This document shows, piece after piece, positions 16,402 to 25,353 of a stretch of DNA of 64,000 bases; the first letter of the stretch is position 1; the number at the start of each line of letters is the position of its first letter. Below the pieces are notes generated by a model. That model worked only from the letters and a program-made list of their open reading frames with translations. It was not told the DNA's origin and did not search any database. Source of the DNA: Streptococcus anginosus (lineage in GTDB: Bacteria; Bacillota; Bacilli; Lactobacillales; Streptococcaceae). The DNA lies in assembly GCF_900636475.1 (NCBI RefSeq), contig NZ_LR134283.1:1798001-1862000 (forward strand). Reading direction: 5' to 3'. A program made the translations under genes and the position numbers.

Positions 16402-16917
16402 TTATTTACGAAAAGCATCAATGATGTAGGTGAAGCCAGCAACTAAAAATGCAAAGGCAACGACATAAACGACAAAGACACTTGTAGCTACTGGATTGAA
16501 CAGAATCACTAGACCTAGTAAAAATGCAAGCAACGCTATCCACATGATATGGTTGCCAATAATAGGGAAAATCAATCCCAGACGATTGCCTTTAAAGAAA
16601 GCTATAATGGCTTCTACAATTAACCAAATTCCTAAAACAGTTGGAATGACAACCGGCAGGGTCACAAAGCCATAGGCAACGAGGTAAAGAACTAAGAGAA
16701 GATTAACAATCCCTTGGAAAAGATAAACTGGTGAGCGAAGCTCTTTTGGTACAGAAAAATAGCCTAAAATAGCTGCTATAGAAGCAACCAGTAAACCAAA
16801 TGCAATCCACCAGCTGTAAGCAACAAGATTAGCTACTGGGTTTGTAAATAGAAAAAGTGCTAAAAGGACAAAAACAACTCCTGCAAGGAATAGCAATAAA
16901 CGATTAGAAAATTTCAT
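16402..16917 (-). CDS. DUF308/HdeD-like membrane protein
   Basis: A 171-residue protein with six hydrophobic segments spaced regularly over the whole length, typical of the DUF308 (HdeD-like) family. The family is linked to acid stress in enterobacteria, but its mechanism and its role in streptococci are unknown. The start is supported by a strong GGGGGG-type ribosome site. It is convergent with the HD gene/IS element and stands alone. Confidence 0.75.
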   Translation of the reverse strand: MKFSNRLLLFLAGVVFVLLALFLFTNPVANLVAYSWWIAFGLLVASIAAILGYFSVPKELRSPVYLFQGIVNLLLVLYLVAYGFVTLPVVIPTVLGIWLIVEAIIAFFKGNRLGLIFPIIGNHIMWIALLAFLLGLVILFNPVATSVFVVYVVAFAFLVAGFTYIIDAFRK

Positions 16918-17100
16918 TTCAATACCCCCCTATATAGTATAGTTTGATAATGAAAGCATTTTAACTCTTTTGATGGGAGATGTCAAGAAAGGAAATAGAT
17001 AGTTTGAGAATTTTAGTATGGCTTTTTGTGAAACAAAAAAGGCTGTTTTATTATTTTTTGTAACTATAACAAGGTTAGAAGATTATAAGTGGGAACAACA

Positions 17101-17123
17101 AAAAAGCCTATCATATAGGCTTT
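17101..17123 (-). terminator. Terminator after tRNA-Lys
   Basis: Read on the minus strand, AAAGCCTATATGATAGGCTTTTTT is a perfect hairpin with a T tract. It lies 18 bases past the tRNA 3' end. The gap 16918-17100 holds the promoter region of the DUF308 gene and no other visible feature. Confidence 0.85.
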
Positions 17124-17140
17124 CTACTTAAATTTTATTA

Positions 17141-17213
17141 TGCCCCCTACAGGGCTCGAACCTGTGACCCATGGATTAAGAGTCCACTGCTCTACCAACT
17201 GAGCTAAGGAGGC
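17141..17213 (-). tRNA. tRNA-Lys (anticodon CTT)
   Basis: A 73-base cloverleaf on the minus strand: acceptor GCCTCCT/AGGGGGC, D-arm GCTCAGTTGGTAGAGC, anticodon loop CTCTTAA giving anticodon CTT, and T-arm ACAGGTTCGAGCCCTGT. The CCA end is not encoded. It follows the probable 6S RNA by four bases on the same strand, so the two may be cotranscribed and processed. Confidence 0.95.
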
Positions 17214-17217
17214 AACA

Positions 17218-17412
17218 GAAAAAGCTGTATTGGTGCCGGACCTTCACGATTTGTATTGAACCCGCGCAATTAAGCAGGTGGGCAACTCGCTCTAACTGAA
17301 GCTGCTTCCGCGTGAAACGGCCTGCAAGCTGTTAGAAGTCTTTTGTTTCCCTAATAATACAAAAAATAGTCGGTCAACACTTAAGTGTGAAGTCGTACAC
17401 CACAGCGTTTCT
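17218..17412 (-). ncRNA. ssrS: Probable 6S RNA
   Basis: About 195 bases between a good promoter and tRNA-Lys fold into one long interrupted hairpin. The 5' part GCTGTGGTG, then GACTTCAC, then TTGTATT pairs in order with AATACAA, GTGAAGGTC, and CACC...ACAGC at the 3' end. The apical region has its own stems (TCTAAC/GTTAGA, GCAGG/CCTGC). This rod with a central bubble is the 6S RNA shape; 6S RNA binds housekeeping RNA polymerase in stationary phase. The place beside rarA resembles B. subtilis, where a 6S gene lies near rarA. No primary-sequence family match was run, so exact ends are approximate. Confidence 0.7.
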
Positions 17413-17418
17413 ATAATT

Positions 17419-17446
17419 ATGATACCACAATTTTTGAAAAATTCAA
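17419..17446 (-). promoter_or_regulatory. Promoter of the 6S RNA/tRNA-Lys unit
   Basis: On the minus strand, -35 TTGAAT (17446-17441) and -10 TATCAT (17424-17419) are separated by 16 bases. Transcription would start near 17412, matching the base of the rod-like structure. Confidence 0.75.
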
Positions 17447-17485
17447 GAGAAAAAATTGATTTTTTGCAAACGATACCACGATTTT

Positions 17486-18757
17486 TTAGTTGTTTTTTAA
17501 TTGATCAATCTTATTTTTAGTCATGCCAAGGGCTCGTTCATACTTTCCATTTTCATTTGGAATGAAATAATCGGCATATTTTATTTTTTCAGGAAGATAA
17601 TCTTGTTTCACCCAGTTACCAGGATAGTTATGTGGATATTTGTAATCCTGCGCATTTCCCAGCTCCTTGCTTCCGACGTAATGACCGTCTCGTAGATGAC
17701 GGGGGATAGCGAGATTTCCGTTCTGGCGCAAGTCAGAGAGCGCCTTGTCCATGGCTACGTAGGCCGAGTTGGACTTAGGAGAGAGCGCTAGGTCAATGAC
17801 AATGTTGGCAATGATGATGCGAGCTTCTGGGAATCCGATTTTCTGAGCGGCTTCAAGTGCAGTCACCGTATGAATCTGAGCATCAGGGTTTGCCAGACCA
17901 ATGTCCTCATAAGCGATGACCGTCAGACGTCGTGCAAGACTGGGAAGGTCTCCGGCTTCAATCAAGCGAGCTGCATAATGGAGACTGGCATTGACATCAG
18001 ACCCGCGAATAGACTTCTGTAAGGCGGACAGAACGTCATAGTGCCCGTCTCCGTCCTTGTCCATAGTGATGTAGCTCTTTTGCAGGCTGTTTTCCATAAT
18101 ATCCAGAGTGATATGGCGAACGCCTGTATTATCTGCTTGAGTAGAGAGAACTGCTAAATCTAGAGAATTAAAGGCTGAGCGCAGATCTCCATTCGTGGAA
18201 GTGGCAATGAAATCCAGAGCGTCATCATCTAGCTGGACAGGAAAGTCAAAGCCTCGTTCGGTGTCCGTCAGGGCTGTTTGGATGGCTTGTTTAATATCAT
18301 CATTTATCAGAGGTTCCAACTCGAAAATTTGTACTCGGCTGCGAATAGCGGGAGTGACGGAGAAAAAGGGATTTTCTGTTGTGGCGCCAATCATGATGAC
18401 CAGACCGTTTTCCAAGAGAGGTAGGAGGAAGTCCTGTTTGGTCTTGTCCAAGCGATGAATCTCGTCTAACAGCAGCACCAAACCACCAGAGAATTTGGCT
18501 TCTTCCGCAATCTCTTGCAGACGCTTCTTACTATCAACAGTAGCATTAAAGGTCCGAAAAGCAAATTTAGTAGTTCCGGCAATAGCCGAAGCAATTGAAG
18601 TCTTGCCAATCCCTGGCGGACCATATAGAATCATGGAAGACAGGCGATTGGCTTCCACCATGCGACGAATGATTTTTCCTTCGCCAACCAGATGTTTCTG
18701 ACCGATGACCTGATTGATATTTTTAGGCCTCATGCGAATCGCTAAATTGTCTGGCAT
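17486..18757 (-). CDS. rarA: Replication-associated recombination protein RarA (MgsA)
   Basis: A 423-residue AAA+ ATPase of the RarA/MgsA/WRNIP1 family. The Walker A is GPPGIGKTS (residues 46-54), the Walker B is LVLLLDEIHRLD, and sensor 1 is MIGATTENPFFS. The C-terminal tetramerisation region follows (YAARLIEAGDLPSLARRL, DGHYVGSKELGNAQDYKYP). RarA acts at stalled replication forks, interacting with SSB. The length is normal. It is divergent from the DUF3013 gene, a conserved streptococcal pairing. Confidence 0.93.
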   Translation of the reverse strand: MPDNLAIRMRPKNINQVIGQKHLVGEGKIIRRMVEANRLSSMILYGPPGIGKTSIASAIAGTTKFAFRTFNATVDSKKRLQEIAEEAKFSGGLVLLLDEIHRLDKTKQDFLLPLLENGLVIMIGATTENPFFSVTPAIRSRVQIFELEPLINDDIKQAIQTALTDTERGFDFPVQLDDDALDFIATSTNGDLRSAFNSLDLAVLSTQADNTGVRHITLDIMENSLQKSYITMDKDGDGHYDVLSALQKSIRGSDVNASLHYAARLIEAGDLPSLARRLTVIAYEDIGLANPDAQIHTVTALEAAQKIGFPEARIIIANIVIDLALSPKSNSAYVAMDKALSDLRQNGNLAIPRHLRDGHYVGSKELGNAQDYKYPHNYPGNWVKQDYLPEKIKYADYFIPNENGKYERALGMTKNKIDQLKNN

Positions 18758-18858
18758 ACGTTTTCCTCCTTACTGGTATTCTTTTCAACTGTTCTGATTT
18801 ATGTTACTATAGTTGTATCTATTTTAACATATTTTAAAGGATTGGAGAGAGGCTTGCT

Positions 18859-19329
18859 ATGGTTAAATATGGATTTTTGGATATATTAGATGAAGAAATG
18901 GAGAAATGTTTTCCATTTGACTATGAAATCAATTGGGATAAGAAGAATCATGCCGTAGAAGTGTCTTTTCTCTTAGAAGTACAAAATGCAAATGGCATCG
19001 AACTGTTAGATGTGGATGGAGAAAGTAGCACAGAAGACATTTTCTTTGAAGAAAGCGTTCTCTTTTATAATCCTGCTAAGTCGCACTTTGAAACAGAGGA
19101 CTATCTAACAGTTGTCCCTTACGAGCCAAAAAAAGGTTTGTCTCGTGAATTCTTGACCTACTTTGTAGACTTTTTGAAGCAGACGGCCGAAGAGGGATTC
19201 GATGCTCTCATGGACTTTCTGGCAGATTCAGCGGCAGAAGAATTTGAAATTGTCTGGAATAATGAAGCTTTTGAAAAAGGTAGAGTAGGGCTGACGGAGA
19301 CGGAATTTTATCCATATCCGAGGTACTAA
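18859..19329 (+). CDS. DUF3013 family protein
   Basis: A 156-residue, very acidic soluble protein with no signal peptide or membrane segment. It matches the DUF3013 family found in streptococci and lactococci between rarA and prmA. No function is known and I see no catalytic motif. Here two small enzymes (NUDIX and GNAT) lie between it and prmA. The start has GGAG at 18844 and good spacing. Confidence 0.75.
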   Translation: MVKYGFLDILDEEMEKCFPFDYEINWDKKNHAVEVSFLLEVQNANGIELLDVDGESSTEDIFFEESVLFYNPAKSHFETEDYLTVVPYEPKKGLSREFLTYFVDFLKQTAEEGFDALMDFLADSAAEEFEIVWNNEAFEKGRVGLTETEFYPYPRY

Positions 19330-19378
19330 AACACAAGGGTGTCTAAAAAGACGACTAATTGTACGGAGGAAGGTAAGA

Positions 19379-19822
19379 ATGAGCGATATGACTGTTTTGC
19401 ATCAAACGTTTGATTTCTCAGGCTGTAAAATTGCTTTGCTGCATGGCGATACAATTTTAACCATTTTAAGAGACGATATTTCGACTATTCCTTACCCGAA
19501 TATGTGGGATTTTCCCGGCGGTGGGAGAGAAAAGGACGAGACACCTTTTGAGTGCATTAGAAGAGAAGTCTTTGAGGAGCTGGGCATTGAACTCAAAGAG
19601 GAATCCATTACATGGGTCAAATGTTATCAAGGCTTTGTTCATCCTGAGAAAGTTTCTGTTTTCATGGTGGCTTCTATCTGTCAAGAACTGATAGATCAGA
19701 TTGTCTTTGGTGACGAAGGACAGGGCTACAAATTAGTAAATATAGAAGAATTATTAGCGGATGAAAACGTCATCCCGCAGTTGAAAAGTAGATTGGGAGA
19801 TTATTTGGAGGTGCAGAGATGA
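19379..19822 (+). CDS. NUDIX hydrolase
   Basis: A 147-residue NUDIX-fold hydrolase. The box is G-G-G-R-E-K-D-E-T-P-F-E-C then RREVFEELGI, matching GX5EX7REUXEEXGU. Such enzymes split nucleoside diphosphates linked to another group; the substrate here is unknown. It starts after GGAGGAAGG, and its TGA overlaps the next ATG (ATGA at 19819), coupling it to the GNAT gene. Confidence 0.85.
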   Translation: MSDMTVLHQTFDFSGCKIALLHGDTILTILRDDISTIPYPNMWDFPGGGREKDETPFECIRREVFEELGIELKEESITWVKCYQGFVHPEKVSVFMVASICQELIDQIVFGDEGQGYKLVNIEELLADENVIPQLKSRLGDYLEVQR

Positions 19823-20298
19823 TTCATATAGAACAAGCAGAAGCTACAGATTTAGAAACCATTATCAGTATTCAACGTGCTAGTTTTAAAGCTGTCTACG
19901 AAAAATATCATGACCAGTATGATCCTTATCTGGAAGATAGGGAGCGGATTAAGTGGAAGTTGGTGGAACGTCTTAATAGTTTTTACTATTTTGTCAAAGA
20001 TGATGAGGAAATTGTTGGCTTTCTTCGCTTGCAAACCAACGATGAGCGAACAAAAGGTTGGCTTGGTACAGCTGCGATTTTACCTCAATATCAGCGAAAA
20101 AGCTATGGCTACGAAGGGATTCGCCTGCTAGAGAAAAGATTTCCGACGATTACTCAGTGGGATTTGTGTACGGTTTTCCAAGATGAGCCTATGGTCAAAT
20201 TTTATGAAAAATGCGGCTATCATCAAACGCATACTGAACCAGAGCAAGAGGGTATGGATATGGTTTATATGACGAAGAGTATTAAAAGAAAGGAATGA
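19819..20298 (+). CDS. GNAT-family N-acetyltransferase
   Basis: A 159-residue GCN5-related acetyltransferase fold: N-terminal IEQAEATDLETIISIQRASF, central beta-strand DDEEIVGFLRLQ, the acetyl-CoA loop region ILPQYQRKSYGYEGIRLL, and C-terminal YEKCGYHQTH. The usual Q/RxxGxG/A pyrophosphate loop is modified (QRKSYGYEG). The substrate is unknown. It lies between the NUDIX gene (4-base overlap) and prmA (3-base gap), so all are likely cotranscribed. Confidence 0.82.
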   Translation: MIHIEQAEATDLETIISIQRASFKAVYEKYHDQYDPYLEDRERIKWKLVERLNSFYYFVKDDEEIVGFLRLQTNDERTKGWLGTAAILPQYQRKSYGYEGIRLLEKRFPTITQWDLCTVFQDEPMVKFYEKCGYHQTHTEPEQEGMDMVYMTKSIKRKE

Positions 20299-20301
20299 CA
20301 C

Positions 20302-21255
20302 ATGAACACTTGGCAAGAACTAACTATTACGGTCAGCCGTGAGGCGGAAGAAGCAGTCAGTAATATTCTGATTGATTTAGGCAGTCAAGGTGTGGCGATT
20401 GATGACAGTGCGGATTATCTGGGGGAAGCTGGTCCTTTTGGGGAGGTGCTGCCTCAGGTAGAGCAGCTGAATACGGTTGCCATTACGGCTTATTACCCAG
20501 AAACAGCGAATCTTGAAATGATTCGTCAGGAAGTGAAAGAGCGGTTGGCGCAGCTTAGGGATTTTGGTTTGGAGATTGGAGAAACCCAGTTAACCACTCA
20601 GCAGCTGGAGGAGGAAGATTGGGCGGACAATTGGAAAAAATATTTTGAACCGGCTCGCATTACACATGATTTAACTATTGTGCCGTCTTGGACGGACTAT
20701 GAGGCTGGTCCGAGTGAAAAGGTCATCAAGCTAGATCCCGGTATGGCCTTTGGAACGGGCACTCATCCGACCACCAAGATGAGTCTCTTTGCTTTGGAGC
20801 AGGTCTTGCGGAGCGGAGAAATCGTGCTGGACGTAGGCACTGGCTCTGGCGTTCTCTCTATTGCTAGCTCTCTCTTGGGTGCCAAGGAGATTTTCGCCTA
20901 TGACTTAGACGATGTGGCTGTCCGTGTTGCTCAGGAAAATATTGCGCTGAATGCTGGGACTGAAAATATTCACGTAGCAGCTGGCGACCTTCTCAAGGGC
21001 GTTGCTATCGAGGCGGATGTCATTGTAGCCAATATTCTGGCAGATATTCTGGTAAATCTGACGGATGATGCTTACGGTTTGCTTAAGGATGAGGGCTACC
21101 TGATTATGAGCGGGATTATCTCTGAGAAATGGAATCTGGTGCGGGAGTCAGCAGAAGCTGCTGGATTTTTCCTTGAGACCCACATGATTCAGGGCGAGTG
21201 GAATGCCTGTGTTTTTAAGAAAACCAAGGAGATTTCAGGAGTGATAGGAGGTTAG
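20302..21255 (+). CDS. prmA: Ribosomal protein L11 methyltransferase PrmA
   Basis: A 317-residue S-adenosylmethionine-dependent methyltransferase that trimethylates L11. It has an N-terminal substrate-recognition domain (about 1-110), a linker with [15 protein letters not shown], the [11 protein letters not shown] loop, and a Rossmann core with [13 protein letters not shown], followed by [11 protein letters not shown] (NxL motif of PrmA). It is directly joined to rsmE (the stop is followed at once by the next ATG). Confidence 0.95.
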   Translation: MNTWQELTITVSREAEEAVSNILIDLGSQGVAIDDSADYLGEAGPFGEVLPQVEQLNTVAITAYYPETANLEMIRQEVKERLAQLRDFGLEIGETQLTTQQLEEEDWADNWKKYFEPARITHDLTIVPSWTDYEAGPSEKVIKLDPGMAFGTGTHPTTKMSLFALEQVLRSGEIVLDVGTGSGVLSIASSLLGAKEIFAYDLDDVAVRVAQENIALNAGTENIHVAAGDLLKGVAIEADVIVANILADILVNLTDDAYGLLKDEGYLIMSGIISEKWNLVRESAEAAGFFLETHMIQGEWNACVFKKTKEISGVIGG

Positions 21256-21996
21256 ATGCAGCAATATTTTGTGAACGGGCAGGTTGAAAATCCTGTCATT
21301 ATCAGAGATAAAGATACCCTTAAGCATATGTTTTCTGTGATGCGTTTGGTAGAAGATGATGAAGTGGTGCTGGTTTTTGAAGATGGCATTAAACGTCTAG
21401 CAAGAGTTTCGGATAGGGAGCGCCATGTGTTGAATCTGGTAGAAGAATTGCCAGACAACGCGGAGCTGCCGCTTCATGTGACGGTTGCTTCTGGCTTTCC
21501 CAAGGGAGACAAGCTGGAATGGGTGGCTCAGAAAACGACAGAATTGGGTGCAGCTGCTATCTGGGCCTTTCCGGCAGACTGGTCTGTTGCCAAGTGGGAC
21601 GGCAAAAAACTGGCTAAAAAGAGTGAGAAATTGGAGAAAATTGCTCTTGGAGCAGCCGAGCAAAGCAAGCGCAATCTGATTCCAGAAGTCCGACTTTTTG
21701 AGAAGAAAGTTGATTTTTTAGATTGTTTGAGTCAGTTTGACTGCGTCATTGTAGCCTATGAAGAATCTGCTAAAGAGGGAGAGTCTGCTGCTTTGGTCAA
21801 GGCTGTGACAGGACTCAAAAAAGGAAGTCGGATTTTATTTGTTTTTGGTCCAGAAGGCGGTCTGTCTCCAGCAGAAATTGCCACATTGGAAGATACAGGA
21901 GCGATACTGGCAGGACTGGGTCCACGTATCTTGCGGACAGAGACAGCTCCGCTTTACGCATTAAGTGCAGTTAGTGTTTTGACAGAGTTGATGTAG
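21256..21996 (+). CDS. rsmE: 16S rRNA (uracil-1498-N3)-methyltransferase RsmE
   Basis: A 246-residue SPOUT methyltransferase. The N-terminal PUA-like domain (MQQYFVNGQVENPVIIRDKD) is followed by the knotted domain with KTTELGAAAI, ERSKR-like SEQSKRNLIPEV, the GPEGGLSPAEIA loop and LGPRILRTETAPLYAL. It methylates U1498 in the decoding region of 16S rRNA. No defects are seen. Confidence 0.95.
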   Translation: MQQYFVNGQVENPVIIRDKDTLKHMFSVMRLVEDDEVVLVFEDGIKRLARVSDRERHVLNLVEELPDNAELPLHVTVASGFPKGDKLEWVAQKTTELGAAAIWAFPADWSVAKWDGKKLAKKSEKLEKIALGAAEQSKRNLIPEVRLFEKKVDFLDCLSQFDCVIVAYEESAKEGESAALVKAVTGLKKGSRILFVFGPEGGLSPAEIATLEDTGAILAGLGPRILRTETAPLYALSAVSVLTELM

Positions 21997-22047
21997 CCGG
22001 AAAGTTTCATTGATCAAGCTCATTTCTATTGTTCTTAACTCTTAACT

Positions 22048-22057
22048 TTGGTATAAT
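22048..22057 (+). promoter_or_regulatory. Extended -10 promoter of a small membrane ORF
   Basis: TGGTATAAT is an extended -10 (TG-N-TATAAT, hexamer 22052-22057), with a weak -35 TTGTTC at 22029. It gives a leader of about 100 bases containing ATCTAG/CTAGAT and CTAG/CTAG pairings before the small ORF at 22163. Confidence 0.65.
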
Positions 22058-22162
22058 ATAAGTGAAATATCTAGTTTAGCTAGAAAGGATGGAAGCACGG
22101 AAACAAATCTGCTGGCTAGATTGCGAAAACTGCTTTTGCTTGGTAAGGAGAGGAGGTTCATC

Positions 22163-22309
22163 ATGTCTTTATCTACCTTATTTGAGCTGTTTATTGCTAT
22201 TTTAGGTGTTGTATCAGCTTGCTATCTCATTTATGCTTATGTTGAATTTATCGGAGATATGCTACATGCAGAAAAGCATCACCTCTTCCATCACAACCCG
22301 CCTATTTAA
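22163..22309 (+). CDS. Small single-pass membrane protein, unknown function
   Basis: A 48-residue protein that starts at ATG 22163 after a very strong GGAGAGGAGG site. It has one long hydrophobic segment (about residues 5-30, FELFIAILGVVSACYLIYAY), a short acidic stretch, and a histidine-rich C-terminus (HAEKHHLFHHNPPI). It has its own promoter and its stop is inside a terminator stem-loop, so it is a monocistronic small gene. I do not recognise the family. A type I toxin, a small regulatory membrane protein or a metal-binding peptide are possibilities without direct support. Confidence 0.6.
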   Translation: MSLSTLFELFIAILGVVSACYLIYAYVEFIGDMLHAEKHHLFHHNPPI

Positions 22310-22321
22310 GGCGGGCTTTTT
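22297..22321 (+). terminator. Intrinsic terminator overlapping the small ORF stop
   Basis: CCCGCC pairs with GGCGGG around a seven-base loop that contains the TAA stop of the small ORF, followed by a T tract. Confidence 0.88.
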
Positions 22322-22482
22322 CTAAACTTAGGGTAATTGCTATTTACTGGATATGGCTTATATGTAATCGCAGTTTGAAAAAAATCGACCATTTCTCACA
22401 GAAGCTTTGCATTCTTCTGTGTTTCCTTGTTTTCATATCGGTCTAAAAATGATAAAATGGTAGGAAGAACTGGAGAGAGAAA

Positions 22483-24699
22483 ATGCCAAAAGAAGTGAAT
22501 TTGACGGGCGATCAAGTGGTCGCTCTTACTAGAAAGTATTTATCATCAGAAGATGTTGTCTTGGTTCAAAAAGCTCTATTCTATGCAGTAGATCGACATA
22601 GAGGGCAATTTCGCCAATCAGGGGAGCCCTATATCATCCACCCGATTCAAGTGGCAGGGATTTTAGCTAAGCTAAAGTTGGATGCGGTCAGTGTCGCTTG
22701 CGGTTTTTTACATGATGTTGTAGAAGACACAGCTGCAACTTTGGACGATTTGGAAGGCGAATTTGGACATGATGTGCGCGTGATTGTAGATGGTGTGACC
22801 AAACTTGGTAAAGTCAAGTATATGTCTCACGAGGAACAGTTGGCTGAAAACCACCGCAAAATGCTAATGGCGATGTCCAAGGATATCCGTGTCATTTTGG
22901 TCAAGCTGGCGGATCGTTTGCACAATATGCGAACGCTCAAGCATCTGCGCAAAGACAAGCAGGAACGTATCTCACGTGAAACCATGGAAATTTATGCTCC
23001 GTTGGCTCATCGCTTGGGGATTTCGAGCGTCAAATGGGAATTGGAAGATTTAGCTTTTCGATATTTGAATCCGACAGAGTTTTATAAGATTTCTCACTTG
23101 ATGAAGGAAAAACGTCGGGAACGTGAGGAGTTAGTGGACGAAGTGGTTCATAAGATTGAAACCTATGCGTCTGAGCGTAATCTTCATGGGGAAATTTACG
23201 GTCGTCCAAAACATATTTATTCCATTTATCGCAAAATGCAAGACAAGAAAAAGCGCTTTGATGAAATTTATGACCTGATTGCCATTCGCTGCATTTTAGA
23301 TACGCAAAGTGATGTGTACGCTATGCTGGGCTACATTCATGAACTTTGGCGCCCCATGCCTGGGCGTTTCAAAGACTATATCGCCAATCGCAAAGCGAAC
23401 GGTTATCAGTCTATCCACACCACCGTTTATGGACCTAAAGGTCCGATTGAGTTTCAAATTCGGACGAAAGAGATGCACGAAGTGGCTGAATACGGGGTTG
23501 CCGCTCACTGGGCTTATAAAAAAGGCATTAAAGGTCAAGTGGATAGCAAAGAATCTGCGATTGGGATGAATTGGATCAAGGAGATGATGGAACTCCAAGA
23601 CCAGTCTAATGATGCACAGGATTTTGTGGATTCTGTCAAAGAAAATTACCTTGCTGAGGAAATCTATGTCTTTACACCGGACGGAGCTGTCCGCTCGTTG
23701 CCAAAAGACTCTGGACCGATTGATTTTGCTTATGAAATCCATACTAAAGTTGGTGAAAAGGCGGTTGGTGCCAAGGTCAATGGTCGCATGGTGCCGCTGA
23801 CTACAAAGTTAAAAACAGGGGATCAGGTCGAGATTATCACCAGCTCCAATTCCTTTGGACCGAGTCGCGACTGGATAAATGTTGTAAAAACAAGCAAGGC
23901 TCGCAATAAGATTCGTCAATTTTTCAAAAACCAAGACAAGGAATTGTCCATTTCTAAAGGGCGCGAACTCTTACAGGCACAATTCCAAGAACATGGCTAT
24001 GTAGCCAATAAATACATGGACAAAAAACACATGGAAGAAGTCCTGCAAAAAACGAGTTACAAAACAGAAGAAGCTCTTTTTGCGGCGATTGGTTTTGGTG
24101 AGATTGGTGCGATTTCTATTTTTAACCGTTTGACAGAAAAAGAACGCCGTGAGGAAGAGCGCGCTAAAGCGAGAGCTGAAGCAGAAGAGCTTGTCAAGGG
24201 CGGCGAAGTGAAGCGTGAGAATAAAGAAACGCTGAAAGTCAAGCATGAGGGCGGCGTTATTATCCAAGGTGCGTCGGGGCTTTTGATACGGATTGCCAAA
24301 TGTTGCAATCCAGTTCCTGGTGACGAGATTGTCGGGTATATTACCAAAGGTCGTGGGGTGGCGATTCACCGTAAGGACTGTATGAATCTGCGGGCGCAGG
24401 AAAATTATGAACAGCGCTTGATTGATGTCGAATGGGAAGAAAATACCTCTACGAAGGAATACACAGCGCATATTGATATTTATGGTTTGAATCGAGCAGG
24501 TCTTTTGAACGATGTGCTGCAAGTTTTGTCCAATACAACCAAAAATATCTCCACTGTCAATGCACAGCCAACGAAGGATATGAAATTTGCCAACATCCAT
24601 GTTTCTTTCGGAATCGCTAATTTATCTATGCTCACAACAGTTGTAGATAAGATTAAGAGCGTGCCTGAAGTTTATTCTGTCAAACGGACAAATGGCTAG
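22483..24699 (+). CDS. relA: Bifunctional (p)ppGpp synthase/hydrolase Rel
   Basis: A 738-residue long RSH enzyme. The N-terminal hydrolase HD domain has the active motif GFLHDVVEDT near residue 77. The synthetase domain follows (GYQSIHTTVYGP near 306), then TGS (EIYVFTPDGAVRSLP), a conserved-cysteine region (RIAKCCNPVPGDEIVGYI) and a C-terminal ACT domain. Both active sites look intact, so this is the bifunctional Rel typical of Firmicutes, not a synthase-only RelA. It makes and degrades the stringent-response alarmone on the ribosome. dtd follows, as usual in this order. Confidence 0.96.
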   Translation: MPKEVNLTGDQVVALTRKYLSSEDVVLVQKALFYAVDRHRGQFRQSGEPYIIHPIQVAGILAKLKLDAVSVACGFLHDVVEDTAATLDDLEGEFGHDVRVIVDGVTKLGKVKYMSHEEQLAENHRKMLMAMSKDIRVILVKLADRLHNMRTLKHLRKDKQERISRETMEIYAPLAHRLGISSVKWELEDLAFRYLNPTEFYKISHLMKEKRREREELVDEVVHKIETYASERNLHGEIYGRPKHIYSIYRKMQDKKKRFDEIYDLIAIRCILDTQSDVYAMLGYIHELWRPMPGRFKDYIANRKANGYQSIHTTVYGPKGPIEFQIRTKEMHEVAEYGVAAHWAYKKGIKGQVDSKESAIGMNWIKEMMELQDQSNDAQDFVDSVKENYLAEEIYVFTPDGAVRSLPKDSGPIDFAYEIHTKVGEKAVGAKVNGRMVPLTTKLKTGDQVEIITSSNSFGPSRDWINVVKTSKARNKIRQFFKNQDKELSISKGRELLQAQFQEHGYVANKYMDKKHMEEVLQKTSYKTEEALFAAIGFGEIGAISIFNRLTEKERREEERAKARAEAEELVKGGEVKRENKETLKVKHEGGVIIQGASGLLIRIAKCCNPVPGDEIVGYITKGRGVAIHRKDCMNLRAQENYEQRLIDVEWEENTSTKEYTAHIDIYGLNRAGLLNDVLQVLSNTTKNISTVNAQPTKDMKFANIHVSFGIANLSMLTTVVDKIKSVPEVYSVKRTNG

Positions 24700-24787
24700 G
24701 TGAGAACAGCAGAGCGGAAATGTTTTGCTAGAATTGCGTTTTTGCGAATTAATTCACAAAATGTAACGGAAATTAGGAAGTTCAACA

Positions 24788-25231
24788 ATGAAAATAGTGA
24801 TTCAGCGTGTGAAGCGGGCTTCGGTATCGATTGATAGCGAACTTTACAATCAAATTCAGCAAGGCCTGCTGTTACTAGTCGGTGTAGCACCAGATGATTC
24901 TCAAGAAGATGTAGAATATGCAGCAAGAAAAATTGCCAATATGCGGATTTTTTCAGATAAAGAAGATAAAATGAATTTATCTGTCAAAGATGTGAAAGGA
25001 GAAATTCTCTCTATTTCTCAATTTACCCTTTACGCAGATACAAAAAAAGGGAATCGTCCAGCTTTTACAGGCGCTGCTCAACCAGACTTGGCTAGTCAAT
25101 TGTATGATGATTTTAACGAATTGCTAGGTCGAGAAATACCTGTTAAAACAGGTGTTTTCGCAGCTGATATGCAGGTTGAGTTAGTCAATGACGGACCGGT
25201 GACGATTGTGTTAGATACGAAGAATCGTTGA
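24788..25231 (+). CDS. dtd: D-aminoacyl-tRNA deacylase
   Basis: A 147-residue DTD protein. Conserved blocks are [40 protein letters not shown], the SQFTLYAD catalytic stretch, and [12 protein letters not shown], followed by the C-terminal [11 protein letters not shown] containing the gly-cisPro-like region. It hydrolyses D-amino acids (and glycine from tRNA-Ala) off tRNA. It starts 88 bases after rel and probably shares its transcript. Confidence 0.95.
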   Translation: MKIVIQRVKRASVSIDSELYNQIQQGLLLLVGVAPDDSQEDVEYAARKIANMRIFSDKEDKMNLSVKDVKGEILSISQFTLYADTKKGNRPAFTGAAQPDLASQLYDDFNELLGREIPVKTGVFAADMQVELVNDGPVTIVLDTKNR

Positions 25232-25247
25232 GAAAATGATAAATAAA

Positions 25248-25285
25248 AACGAGTCTGGACAAAACTGTTCCAGACTTGTTTGCTT
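25248..25285 (+). terminator. Intrinsic terminator after dtd
   Basis: AACGAGTCTGGA pairs with TCCAGACTTGTT (one G-U) around a nine-base loop, followed by T-rich sequence. Confidence 0.78.
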
Positions 25286-25353
25286 TCTAGGATAAAACTC
25301 AATACGCATTGAGCAGTCTCCAATGTGTTAATGTTATCAGTTTCGACTTCCTT

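Noticed and set aside
24057..24600. Long minus-strand frames opposite relA
   Set aside because: Composition and placement are those of antisense shadows; no start signals or homology.
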